DNA of 64,000 nt, from contig CAZLRV010000004.1 of NCBI GenBank assembly GCA_964562175.1, positions 1 to 64,000 of the forward strand, given 5' to 3'. Made by a program: the position numbers and the translations under genes. The stretch is from CAZCJU01 sp964562175. GTDB taxonomy: Bacteria > Bacillota > Clostridia > Oscillospirales > CAG-272. Positions 52,268 to 60,643 of this stretch are shown piece after piece (within the stretch, counting starts at the first letter, position 1; every line of letters starts with the position of its first letter). The notes beneath the pieces were generated by a model. That model ran no database searches. It saw only the letters and a program-made list of their open reading frames with translations, and had not been told where the DNA came from.

Positions 52268-52873
52268 ATGACAGATCCCTATAAAGTTCTGGGCGTAAGC
52301 CCGTCATCAAGTGATGACGAGATCAAAAAGGCTTACAGGAAGCTTGCGAAAAAATACCATCCGGATAATTTTTCCGACAGCCCGCTCCGAGAGCAGGCAG
52401 AGGAGAAAATGAAGGAGATAAACGAGGCCTACGACAGAATTCAGAAAATGAGAAGCGGCAAGGGAAGCTCCGATTCGTATTCACACGGAAGCTACCGCAC
52501 GGACACCTCATCCTCAAGCGGAATATATTACGAAATACGTGTGGCTATAAACAACGGCAGCTACGCCGAAGCGGAGCGTATGCTGAATAATATATCGTCG
52601 GAGTCGCGCGGAGCCGAGTGGCACTTCTTGCACGGCTGTACGCTGTACGGTCGACAATGGTATTTTGAAGCGGAGAGCGAGCTGAGACGCGCGTGCGAGC
52701 TTGACCCGTCGAATTTGGAATACAGAACGGCATATATGAATATCAAAAGCAGAGCGGACTTTTCGCAAAGAGCGTATCGAACCTCAACGCATTCGTCCGA
52801 TTGCGGAATTTGCGATCTTTGTACAGCTCTGATGTGTGCCGATTGCCTTTGCAGTTGTTGCTGTGGGAGGTAG
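52268..52873 (+). CDS. J-domain protein with TPR-like middle and cysteine-rich tail
   Basis: A 201-residue protein. Residues 3-67 are a J domain with the HPD motif in KKYHPDNF, followed by a Ser/Gly/Tyr linker, a helical repeat region resembling TPRs (residues 88-160, YAEAERMLNN and FEAESELRRACELDP), and a C-terminus with nine cysteines (CGICDLCTALMCADCLCSCC). It should stimulate DnaK on a specific client. The Cys tail may bind metal or be acylated. The ATG at 52268 has GGAGAGATAT in front; the earlier ATG overlaps that site. Confidence 0.85.
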   Translation: MTDPYKVLGVSPSSSDDEIKKAYRKLAKKYHPDNFSDSPLREQAEEKMKEINEAYDRIQKMRSGKGSSDSYSHGSYRTDTSSSSGIYYEIRVAINNGSYAEAERMLNNISSESRGAEWHFLHGCTLYGRQWYFEAESELRRACELDPSNLEYRTAYMNIKSRADFSQRAYRTSTHSSDCGICDLCTALMCADCLCSCCCGR

Positions 52874-52878
52874 GGCAA

Positions 52879-53421
52879 ATGGATAAGCAGGGTGTAAGAC
52901 GGCTGGCACTTTCATCGATGCTTGCATCCGCCGAGGTCGTGATATTGTATTTTTCATCCGTGTTTGAGGTGCTTGACCTCACGATAGTGGCGGCAACCGT
53001 ATTTTTGAGTATGTTTGCCGTCTCGGAGATAAAGGGAACGTATCCGCTCGGAATATATCTTACCGTGTCGATACTTGCGTTTCTTATTTTGCCGAAAAAG
53101 TTTTCGGCGTTTGTGTACGCTTTGTTTTTCGGTTGGTATCCCATAGTAAAATCGTTTGCCGAAAAGCACATTAAAAAGCCGTTTACTGTATTATTTAAGC
53201 TTATTTGCTTCAACGTCTCCTTTACGGCAATACTTGCCGTGTGCAAGTATCTGCTCGGACTTGAGGACTTGGCGGGTCTTGATCCGAGAGTCGGCTATGC
53301 CGTGCTTTATATCATGGGAAATTTCACATTTTTACTGTTCGATATAGTCCTTACATGGATAAATACTCTTTATATACTTCGTCTGCGCAAGCGCTTGCGC
53401 ATAGACAAGCTATTCAAATAA
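52879..53421 (+). CDS. Small polytopic membrane protein of unknown function
   Basis: A 180-residue protein with about five hydrophobic segments (residues 10-28, 33-50, 55-80, 105-127, 140-165) and a basic C-terminus (RLRKRLRIDKLFK). It resembles the size and layout of ECF-type S components, but no family motif is clear. GGGAGG lies nine bases before the ATG, and it follows the J-domain gene by 5 bp, so they are likely co-expressed. Confidence 0.6.
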   Translation: MDKQGVRRLALSSMLASAEVVILYFSSVFEVLDLTIVAATVFLSMFAVSEIKGTYPLGIYLTVSILAFLILPKKFSAFVYALFFGWYPIVKSFAEKHIKKPFTVLFKLICFNVSFTAILAVCKYLLGLEDLAGLDPRVGYAVLYIMGNFTFLLFDIVLTWINTLYILRLRKRLRIDKLFK

Positions 53422-53435
53422 ACGGAGGGTGCTGT

Positions 53436-55529
53436 ATGTCACAACAGCTGAATTTGGATCTGAAAAGAATTGCGGGAATAGGAGAATCGAGATCCAAGGC
53501 ACTTGCAAGCCTCGGTGTTACCGATCTTGCAACATTGCTTGCTCACTATCCCAGAGCATACGAATACAGAGGAAATGTCAAAACACTTGCCTCGGGGTTG
53601 GACGGCGAAAAAGCGTCCTTTATACTTACCATGGCAACACCGGGAACAACAAGCAGAGCAAAAAACAATATAACGATAACAAAATTTCTCGCATATGACG
53701 ACACGGCAAAATGCACGATAACTTTTTTCAACAAGACTTATGTAAGAAGCACGCTTCACGTAGGTGCTGTATACCGTGTATACGGGAAAATAGTAAAATT
53801 CGGAAAGCAATTTGAGATAGCCAACCCCGTAATGGAGCTGATCTCCGACCCCAGAGGCGTACAGGGCGGAAAATTGTTGCCGCTTTTCCCCGTTTATCCG
53901 GCTTGCAAGTCGATGAGCAGCCTGCAGATAGGCGTTCTCGTAGGTCAGTGTATAAGCTATATCGAAAAAGAGGGCGGCGACAGCCTTTTCCCCGAAATAT
54001 TGCCCGAGCATATTGAAAAGAAATACGGGTTCATATCGCACTTTGAGGCTGTAAAGATGATACACACACCGTCGGATTTTTCATCGCTGAACGAGGCAAA
54101 GCGCCGTATCGCATATGAGGAGATATATACGTTTGCGAAAAGAGCGTTATCGGGAAGAAACAAAAATACCGAGGAAAGAGCGCCGTATATCCCAAAATGC
54201 GATATGAGTCGTTTTGTCGATGCCTTGCCGTATGAACTTACAAATGCGCAAAAGAGAACGGTAAACGAAATATATAAGGATATGGTCGGCAAGGATAAAG
54301 CCCCGATGCGAAGAATGATATCGGGAGATGTCGGCTCAGGTAAGACGATATGTGCCGCCGCAGCCGCTTATATCTGTATATGCGGTGGCTATCAAGTGGC
54401 ACTCATGGCACCTACGGAGGTGCTTGCACGTCAGCATTATAACGACCTGTCCGCTCTGTTTTCCAAGCTCGGAATAAAAACGGCACTGCTTATCGGCGAG
54501 TGCGGAAAGACGGATAAAGAAAGCATATGCAAAAAAACAGCCGAGGGAGCTGTGCAGCTGCTTATCGGCACGCATGCGCTTATTACCGAGAGGGTCACAT
54601 TCAAGCAGCTCGGTCTCGTTATATGCGACGAACAGCACAGATTCGGAGTCAACCAGCGTCAGGCACTCGTGAAAAAGGGTGACGGTGCCAATCTGCTCGT
54701 AATGAGCGCAACGCCCATACCGAGAACGCTCGCACTTGTAATGTTCGGAGACCTTGACGTGTCACAGATCGATGAGCTTCCGCCCGGACGACGTGAGGTC
54801 AGCACGTTCGTTGTCGATGAAACGTACAGAACGAGAATGTACGAGTTCATCCGAAAAGAGGTGGCGGCGGGTCACCAGGCATATATAGTGTGTCCCTCGG
54901 TCGATGACCTTGACGACGAGGAATTCCCCATCGAAGCTCTAAAGAGTACGGAATGCGTTGATGAGTACCGCAGGGAAAAGGCTAAACGAATGGCGGCGGT
55001 AAGCTATGCACGCCAACTCGGACAAGAGATATTCCCCGATATCAGAGTCGCATATCTTCACGGAAAAATGAAGGGAATAGATAAAGAAAGAGTTATCGGT
55101 GATTTTGAAAAAGGAAAAATCGACGTGCTTGTTTCCACCACCGTAATAGAGGTCGGTGTAAATATTCCGAATGCCACGGTAATGGTGGTCGAAAATGCGG
55201 AGTGCTTCGGTCTTTCACAGCTCCACCAGCTGAGAGGACGTGTCGGCAGAGGCAACAGCAAGTCGTATTGCATACTCGTTTCAACCTCAGACGGCGACGG
55301 CGCAAACAAAAGACTTGAGGTAATGAAAAATTGCAGAAACGGCTATAAGATAGCCGAGGAGGACCTTAAGCAGAGAGGACCGGGAGACTTTTTCAAGATA
55401 AACGATGAAAAAATAAGACAGCACGGCGATATCAAGACTTCATTCGGTACCATGTTCGACGATGTGGAGCTGCTTTATGCGGCGTTTGCCGATGCAAAAG
55501 CGGATTTTGAGGCGGAGAAAACGCTGTAA
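53436..55529 (+). CDS. recG: ATP-dependent DNA helicase RecG
   Basis: A 697-residue helicase of normal length. The N-terminal wedge domain (RIAGIGESRSKALASLGV onwards) is followed by SF2 motifs: GDVGSGKT near residue 295, LMAPTEVLARQH, DEQHRFGVNQR near residue 395 and SATPIPRTL. The C-terminal helicase half includes VGVNIPNATVMVVENAE and QLHQLRGRVGRG. RecG regresses stalled forks and processes recombination intermediates. GGAGGG six bases upstream fixes the ATG at 53436. The mscS gene overlaps its stop. Confidence 0.97.
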   Translation: MSQQLNLDLKRIAGIGESRSKALASLGVTDLATLLAHYPRAYEYRGNVKTLASGLDGEKASFILTMATPGTTSRAKNNITITKFLAYDDTAKCTITFFNKTYVRSTLHVGAVYRVYGKIVKFGKQFEIANPVMELISDPRGVQGGKLLPLFPVYPACKSMSSLQIGVLVGQCISYIEKEGGDSLFPEILPEHIEKKYGFISHFEAVKMIHTPSDFSSLNEAKRRIAYEEIYTFAKRALSGRNKNTEERAPYIPKCDMSRFVDALPYELTNAQKRTVNEIYKDMVGKDKAPMRRMISGDVGSGKTICAAAAAYICICGGYQVALMAPTEVLARQHYNDLSALFSKLGIKTALLIGECGKTDKESICKKTAEGAVQLLIGTHALITERVTFKQLGLVICDEQHRFGVNQRQALVKKGDGANLLVMSATPIPRTLALVMFGDLDVSQIDELPPGRREVSTFVVDETYRTRMYEFIRKEVAAGHQAYIVCPSVDDLDDEEFPIEALKSTECVDEYRREKAKRMAAVSYARQLGQEIFPDIRVAYLHGKMKGIDKERVIGDFEKGKIDVLVSTTVIEVGVNIPNATVMVVENAECFGLSQLHQLRGRVGRGNSKSYCILVSTSDGDGANKRLEVMKNCRNGYKIAEEDLKQRGPGDFFKINDEKIRQHGDIKTSFGTMFDDVELLYAAFADAKADFEAEKTL

Positions 55530-56638
55530 TGACGGGATTTCAAGAGCTTATCGTTTCTTTGACCGACGGCTTTTCGCATTTTTGCGACGTTTATCTTGCT
55601 CGTGTCGTGATATGCATCATCGTGCTTGCTCTGTTCTATGTGATCAAATGCATATTGACACGCCTTGCCGCATCTGTAATACGGAAAATACTGAGGCGTG
55701 CAAAGGATTCTTCGAAAAAGCGTGAGCAAGCCCTGCAGAGTGCGATAATGCCGACGCTGAAGCTCTCGGTGGTCACCCTCTCCATTGCGCTCTGCCTGCC
55801 GATACTCTCGCCGCCTCGGGAGCTGTACGACATAATAGTGCGTGTTATTCAAAGCCTTTTGCTGATATCCCTGTTTTCACTCGGCTACGGCTCGGCACGA
55901 TACAGCAGATACGTGCTTGAGAAAAAAGCGGAGGAAAACGCTCATTTCAATAAGCTGACCGTGGATTTTACCGTCGGTCTGCTAAAGGTCGTAACGGTGC
56001 TTTTCGGTACGCTGTCCGTACTCGGTCAGTGGGTCGATAATCTTTCCTCACTGCTCGCCGGCGTGAGCATAGGCGGCGCGGCAATAGCGCTTGCCTCACA
56101 GGATACGGCATCGAATTTCTTCGGTGCGCTCACGGTCATGTTCGATCATCCGTTTGATGCGGGCGATTATATCGAGATCGACGGAGTGGCGGGAACGGTC
56201 GAGGTAATGGGTCTTCGTTCAACTCGCATACGTCGCTCGGACAGAAGCGTAGTGGTCGTTCCGAACTCAAAAATGGCAACGGAAAATATAGTCAATTGGA
56301 GCAGAACGGATTCGAGAAAGGTCGAGATGACACTGTGCTTAAAGCATTCCACCCCGCCGGAGCAGCTTGAGGAGCTGTGCGAAAAAATAAAGGATATACT
56401 GAAAAACGAGGACGGCGTTTTACAGGGCGATGAGCTTGTGCTGTTTTCCGATTACGGTGAATCCTCGCTCAATGTTTTCGTTAAATACTATACGAAAGCA
56501 GAGGGCTACGGCGGTATGCTTGAAACAAAAAGCAATGTCAATATGAAGATACTGCTCCTAATGCGTTCGCTCGAAGTTGAGCTTGCCTATCCGTCAAGAA
56601 GTGTTTATATGGAGAGAGCGGACAAAGAGGAAAAATAA
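55529..56638 (+). CDS. Small-conductance mechanosensitive channel (MscS family)
   Basis: A 369-residue channel. Membrane helices lie near 25-45, 80-100 and 110-125, followed by the pore helix TM3 at about 160-190 (LLAGVSIGGAAIALASQD, rich in Gly and Ala as in MscS). The beta domain carries FDHPFDAGDYIEIDGVAGTV and the signature VVVPNSKMATENI. It releases osmolytes during osmotic downshock. The start overlaps the recG stop (TAATG). Confidence 0.92.
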   Translation: MTGFQELIVSLTDGFSHFCDVYLARVVICIIVLALFYVIKCILTRLAASVIRKILRRAKDSSKKREQALQSAIMPTLKLSVVTLSIALCLPILSPPRELYDIIVRVIQSLLLISLFSLGYGSARYSRYVLEKKAEENAHFNKLTVDFTVGLLKVVTVLFGTLSVLGQWVDNLSSLLAGVSIGGAAIALASQDTASNFFGALTVMFDHPFDAGDYIEIDGVAGTVEVMGLRSTRIRRSDRSVVVVPNSKMATENIVNWSRTDSRKVEMTLCLKHSTPPEQLEELCEKIKDILKNEDGVLQGDELVLFSDYGESSLNVFVKYYTKAEGYGGMLETKSNVNMKILLLMRSLEVELAYPSRSVYMERADKEEK

Positions 56639-56654
56639 GCATAATATACGATGT

Positions 56655-57479
56655 ATGAAAAAGAAAACGGAAATTTTATGCTCTACCGGTACTCTGGTTG
56701 CGAGGATAAACGGGCGTGATGCCCGAATGATAACAAAATATTGCTCAATGATAGATTGCGACGGCTTTGAGTTTTTAATGGAGCCGGAATTTTACGACGA
56801 TGCACAGGCTATCGCACGCCTGCTGAACGACTCCGATGTCGTATTCAAAATGTTTCATATAGACAAAGACATCGGGTGGTTTCTCTCGCGTCTTGATGAG
56901 GGAGATGAGCGCCTTGCGTTCGATCGTCTTGCCGAAAATTTCAAAATGGCGGACAGGCTCGGCGTATACAGCTGTGTGCTTCACCTCTGGGGCGGTATTC
57001 AATCCGATTCCGAGCTTGAGAGAAATATCGGTTTTTTACCGAGAATACTCAAGGAGGCGCAGAGCTACGGTATGGAGATAAATGTCGAAAACGTACCGTG
57101 TACCACGCATACTCCGTATGAAAACGTAAAGCTGTTGACAAGTCTTTTCCCGAATGTTCGCCTGACCTTTGACAGCAGATTTGCCGCATTCCATTCGCAA
57201 GAGGATATCTTTTCCTCCGATGAGGAGCTTTGGGTGAACAATATACGGCACGTGCATATAAGCGATATATCGGAGCAAAGCGTCAAGGAGCGTTCGCTCA
57301 GACCGATACTTCATCCGCACGAGGGGTGCTGCAGACTCGATGTTATATACGAGAGAATAAGAAAAAGCCACATGGGATATGTGACGGTGGAGTCTCCCGT
57401 GTTTCTGCCCGATCACGGAGCGGATACCGATAAGATGAACGAAACTATAAAAAGGTTAAGAAAAGAATTAAATGGCTGA
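56655..57479 (+). CDS. Sugar phosphate isomerase/epimerase family TIM barrel
   Basis: A 274-residue AP endonuclease 2-type barrel. Putative metal ligands are Glu in GMEINVENVPC near residue 140, Asp in RLTFDSRFAAFH near residue 175, His in RHVHISD near residue 203 and Glu in YVTVESP near residue 245. Members isomerise sugars or inositols; the substrate is not readable here. The ATG at 56655 has only a weak ribosome site, so it may depend on read-through from mscS. It overlaps the next gene by 8 bp. Confidence 0.8.
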   Translation: MKKKTEILCSTGTLVARINGRDARMITKYCSMIDCDGFEFLMEPEFYDDAQAIARLLNDSDVVFKMFHIDKDIGWFLSRLDEGDERLAFDRLAENFKMADRLGVYSCVLHLWGGIQSDSELERNIGFLPRILKEAQSYGMEINVENVPCTTHTPYENVKLLTSLFPNVRLTFDSRFAAFHSQEDIFSSDEELWVNNIRHVHISDISEQSVKERSLRPILHPHEGCCRLDVIYERIRKSHMGYVTVESPVFLPDHGADTDKMNETIKRLRKELNG

Positions 57480-58548
57480 CAACATTAAACGCAGAAAAAA
57501 CAAAGGCCGAAAAAAGAACGGCTCCGATACGGGGCTTGCCGTCTCGGTGACCTCAACCGTCCTTGCGGTGCTGACGGTTGCCGCATTCTGCACATCAAGC
57601 TCAAAAGGCTCGGCAAAAACCTCCTCCCCACCCGTCGTGTACGATACACAGAATAATGTCGTTGCCGAGGAGACAAACGGCGGCTTCTTTTGGAGTGAGG
57701 AAACGGAGCGGCAGACGGAGAGTGAAACACGGGCAGACATACCCGAAGATACGGTCATCGGAGATGAAACAAGCAGTGAGCCGCCTCCCGAAAAGCCCGA
57801 TGAGGATGAGAGAGAATACTATGATGACGAGCGTTTTATCGGCGGTTATAAAAATAACGGCGTAAGCGTTGAAATATCGAAGGTCGAGCGAGGCGAGCTG
57901 AATTATTTTATATGTGATATAAAGCTAAGCTCACCCTCACAACTGCAAACGGCATTTGCCGCAGGCAGGATAAAGGGCAGATTGTTTACCTCGCAGATAG
58001 CCTCCTCGGTCGGAGCGGCATTTGCCGTAAACGGTGATTTTTGCGGCTTCAGAACAGAGGGAATAATAATTCGCGAGGGTACGCTTTACAGAAATAATAA
58101 GAAATCCGGCTGGGATCTGCTCTGCCTTGACAAAAACGGCGATTTGATAACGTGCGACAACGACACAGCCGACGGAAATACGCTTGTCAACAACGGAGTA
58201 TTGCAAACCTGGTGCTTCGGCCCGACTCTCGTTAAAAACGGTGCGGTCGTGAACGATTTCAATACACCTAATTTAAGCAGCTCCGCAAAGGAACCGAGAA
58301 CGGCAATAGGACAGCTCGGACGATTGCATTATATAATTTTGGTGGTCGATGCCGTAAGGACGCAGACCTCCACGGAGGGCGGTATGTCATTTTCACAGCT
58401 TGCCGAGGAATTTGTGTCCCTCGGTTGTACAACGGCTTATAATCTTGACGGCGGCGGCTCGACGACCTTGTATTTTAACGGCAAGGTAATAAACGATCCG
58501 TGCGTGCGAGGCGAGAGACAGATAAGCGATATCATATATCTCAAATAA
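57472..58548 (+). CDS. Phosphodiester glycosidase family protein (NAGPA domain), membrane-anchored
   Basis: A 358-residue protein with a basic N-terminus, a membrane anchor at about 20-43 and an acidic, low-complexity spacer. A NAGPA domain starts near 130; its hallmarks are AAFAVNGDFCGF near residue 185 and TTAYNLDGGGSTTLYFNG near residue 322. The family cleaves GlcNAc-1-phosphodiester bonds; bacterial members are linked to wall glycopolymer modification or turnover. It sits in a run of envelope genes and overlaps the preceding gene. Confidence 0.88.
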   Translation: MADNIKRRKNKGRKKNGSDTGLAVSVTSTVLAVLTVAAFCTSSSKGSAKTSSPPVVYDTQNNVVAEETNGGFFWSEETERQTESETRADIPEDTVIGDETSSEPPPEKPDEDEREYYDDERFIGGYKNNGVSVEISKVERGELNYFICDIKLSSPSQLQTAFAAGRIKGRLFTSQIASSVGAAFAVNGDFCGFRTEGIIIREGTLYRNNKKSGWDLLCLDKNGDLITCDNDTADGNTLVNNGVLQTWCFGPTLVKNGAVVNDFNTPNLSSSAKEPRTAIGQLGRLHYIILVVDAVRTQTSTEGGMSFSQLAEEFVSLGCTTAYNLDGGGSTTLYFNGKVINDPCVRGERQISDIIYLK

Positions 58549-58558
58549 GGAGTGAGTC

Positions 58559-59611
58559 ATGTCCAAAATAGAATTATCAAATATAGCCGTCGTTATACCG
58601 GCATACAAGCCGGAGGGCGAGCTTATGTTGCCGTTTATACGCGAGCTTGAAGAAAAATTCGAAAAAATAGTGGTTGTAGACGACGGCGGCGGTGTCATGT
58701 TCGACGACGTATTTGAGGCTTGCCGAGCGATGGGCGTAACGGTGCTTACACATGAATTTAATATGGGAAAGGGCACGGCACTGAAAACCGCAATAGCTCA
58801 TATAAGAGGAAGATGTCGGCAGATAGAGGGAATAGTTACAGCGGATTGTGACGGTCAGCACTCTGTCGAGGATATCGTGAGAGTGGCGGAGAAGCTGTGC
58901 GAATATCCCGATAAGCTGATAATCGGCGGCAGACGCTTTGATGAAAATGTGCCGGCACGCTCGCAAATGGGCAATTCTCTTACGAGAAATATGTATAAGC
59001 TTGCGACGGGAATTTCAATATATGACACGCAGACGGGTCTGCGTGCGTTCGGCAGACAGCTTTTTGACAGACTTGTCGAGCTGAAGGGTACAAGATACGA
59101 ATACGAGATGAATATGCTCTTGAAGCTCAGAGAGTGGGGCGTTGAGGCGTGCGAGATAACGATAAAGACGATATATCTCAACGAGAACAAGGGAAGTCAT
59201 TACAACGCCGTGCGTGATTCAATGAGAATAGGCGCAAGAATATTCAAATATCTTGCCGCTTCTCTCTTCTCAACGCTTATAGACTATATAGCCTACATTC
59301 TTCTCACGACTCTTATCCCGATAAGAGCCGGTATAGCCTTTGCCTGCGCCAGAGTACTCAGCTCATGCGTAAATTATTTGCTCAATCGTCATATCGTTTT
59401 CAAGGGAAATACCCAACGAGGCTGCGTTATAAAGTATTTTGCGCTTGCGCTTACCGTAATGCTGATAGGTGCTGGAGTGATGAGCGTAGCGGAAGGCTTT
59501 ATAAAGAGCAAGCTTCTGCTTACGCTTGTTAAGCTTTTGTATGATACGATAATGTATTTTGTCAATTATATCGTTCAGAGGGATTTCGTATTCAAGACGA
59601 AGAAAAAGTAA
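58559..59611 (+). CDS. Glycosyltransferase family 2 fused to a GtrA membrane domain
   Basis: A 350-residue fusion. Residues 1-215 are a GT2 domain (VVIPAYKPEGEL, VVDDGGG, the DxD-like TADCDGQHS near residue 103 and GGRRFDENVPARS), similar to polyprenyl-phosphate sugar transferases. Residues 225-345 form a four-helix GtrA domain (FKYLAASLFSTLIDYIAYIL). Together they could load a sugar on undecaprenyl phosphate and flip it outward for glycan decoration. UDP-glucose from galU is a plausible donor. GGAGTGAG lies before the ATG. Confidence 0.92.
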   Translation: MSKIELSNIAVVIPAYKPEGELMLPFIRELEEKFEKIVVVDDGGGVMFDDVFEACRAMGVTVLTHEFNMGKGTALKTAIAHIRGRCRQIEGIVTADCDGQHSVEDIVRVAEKLCEYPDKLIIGGRRFDENVPARSQMGNSLTRNMYKLATGISIYDTQTGLRAFGRQLFDRLVELKGTRYEYEMNMLLKLREWGVEACEITIKTIYLNENKGSHYNAVRDSMRIGARIFKYLAASLFSTLIDYIAYILLTTLIPIRAGIAFACARVLSSCVNYLLNRHIVFKGNTQRGCVIKYFALALTVMLIGAGVMSVAEGFIKSKLLLTLVKLLYDTIMYFVNYIVQRDFVFKTKKK

Positions 59612-59620
59612 GGAGCGGCT

Positions 59621-60544
59621 ATGTTTTCCTATAACGGAATGTATGTTTCTGTAGCCGTGGTCATATGCCTGTACTGCTCGGCACTGAGAATAATGAAAAA
59701 CAAAAGAACGGGCTTAAAGGATCTGTTTTATCCCGCTCCCGTTGCAATACTTCTCGGCTTCGTATTCGCCCGAATATTTTACGTTGTGTTCAACGATGAC
59801 CTCTATCCCGCATTTTCGGACAAGCTTGTCTTGACCGACGGCGGATATATGCTGTACGGAGCGTTCTTCGGCGCAATACTCGCCTTGGTTCTTTACTGCA
59901 TTGCATCTCATAAAAGAAAGCTGCTCTTGCCGCTTCTCGATATCATATCCGCAGGCGGTGCGCTTGCCGTTTGCGTCGGAAGACTCGGCTCGGCTTTTTA
60001 CGAGGAATGCTACGGACTTATAATAAGCAACGAGGCACTTTGTCGTTTGCCCTTTGCCGTGTATATACCGTCACTCGATCAATACTGCATGGCAGTGTTT
60101 CTTTACGAGTCCGTAGCTTGCTTTCTGATATGGCTTGCCTTAAGACGGATAAGAAAAATATACAGAGGCACTGTGGGAGCAGAGATATTCCATTTTGCGG
60201 TACTTTATGCCGGAGTTCGCACCTTTACCGAGAGTCTGCGTGCCGACAGCGTATATTACGGCTTCGTCAGAGTGTCGCAGATAATTTCGGTTTTGATATT
60301 GCTGGCGTTGTTTATCTGCATCTCGGTAAAGACGGTAAAGCTGACAGCGTTCAAAAAAAGCTATATAATATCGTATCTGTTGTTTGCCGTTGCGCTTACC
60401 TGCGGCGTTTGCGCAGAGTTTTATATGGGCTCAAGCTCTTATACGAGAAATTATATAGTGCTTTTGATATGCTGCTGCGTACTCACGGCATTGAATATTC
60501 ATGCTTACCGTGTGTATTACGAAAATAAAAAAGTAAAAAAATAA
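59621..60544 (+). CDS. Lgt-like membrane protein with altered key residues
   Basis: A 307-residue protein with seven or more helices, resembling prolipoprotein diacylglyceryl transferase. The Lgt signature region reads VCVGRLGSAFYEECYG: the Arg and final Glu-x-x-Gly are kept, but the usual Asn after GRxG is Ser. The HGG-type motif before it is MLYGAFFG, with Tyr in place of the catalytic His. LYES and RTFTESLR match later Lgt motifs. It may be a non-catalytic or repurposed paralogue. AAGGAG lies before the ATG, 9 bp after the GT2-GtrA gene. Confidence 0.7.
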   Translation: MFSYNGMYVSVAVVICLYCSALRIMKNKRTGLKDLFYPAPVAILLGFVFARIFYVVFNDDLYPAFSDKLVLTDGGYMLYGAFFGAILALVLYCIASHKRKLLLPLLDIISAGGALAVCVGRLGSAFYEECYGLIISNEALCRLPFAVYIPSLDQYCMAVFLYESVACFLIWLALRRIRKIYRGTVGAEIFHFAVLYAGVRTFTESLRADSVYYGFVRVSQIISVLILLALFICISVKTVKLTAFKKSYIISYLLFAVALTCGVCAEFYMGSSSYTRNYIVLLICCCVLTALNIHAYRVYYENKKVKK

Positions 60545-60573
60545 TGAAATTGTGAAAATTGACGATTTTCAGG

Positions 60574-60602
60574 TTGACATAGAAGCGTATTTGTGGTAAA
60601 AT
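60574..60602 (+). promoter_or_regulatory. Promoter of the DHHW lipoprotein gene
   Basis: TTGACA (60574-60579), 17 bp, TAAAAT (60597-60602). Confidence 0.85.
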
Positions 60603-60643
60603 AGTGGCGATAAAGTACGCTTAACAGCGTCTGAGAGGTTCTT

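Noticed and set aside
52879..53421. ECF transporter S component
   Set aside because: Size and helix number fit, but no family motif or linked energy-coupling genes were seen.
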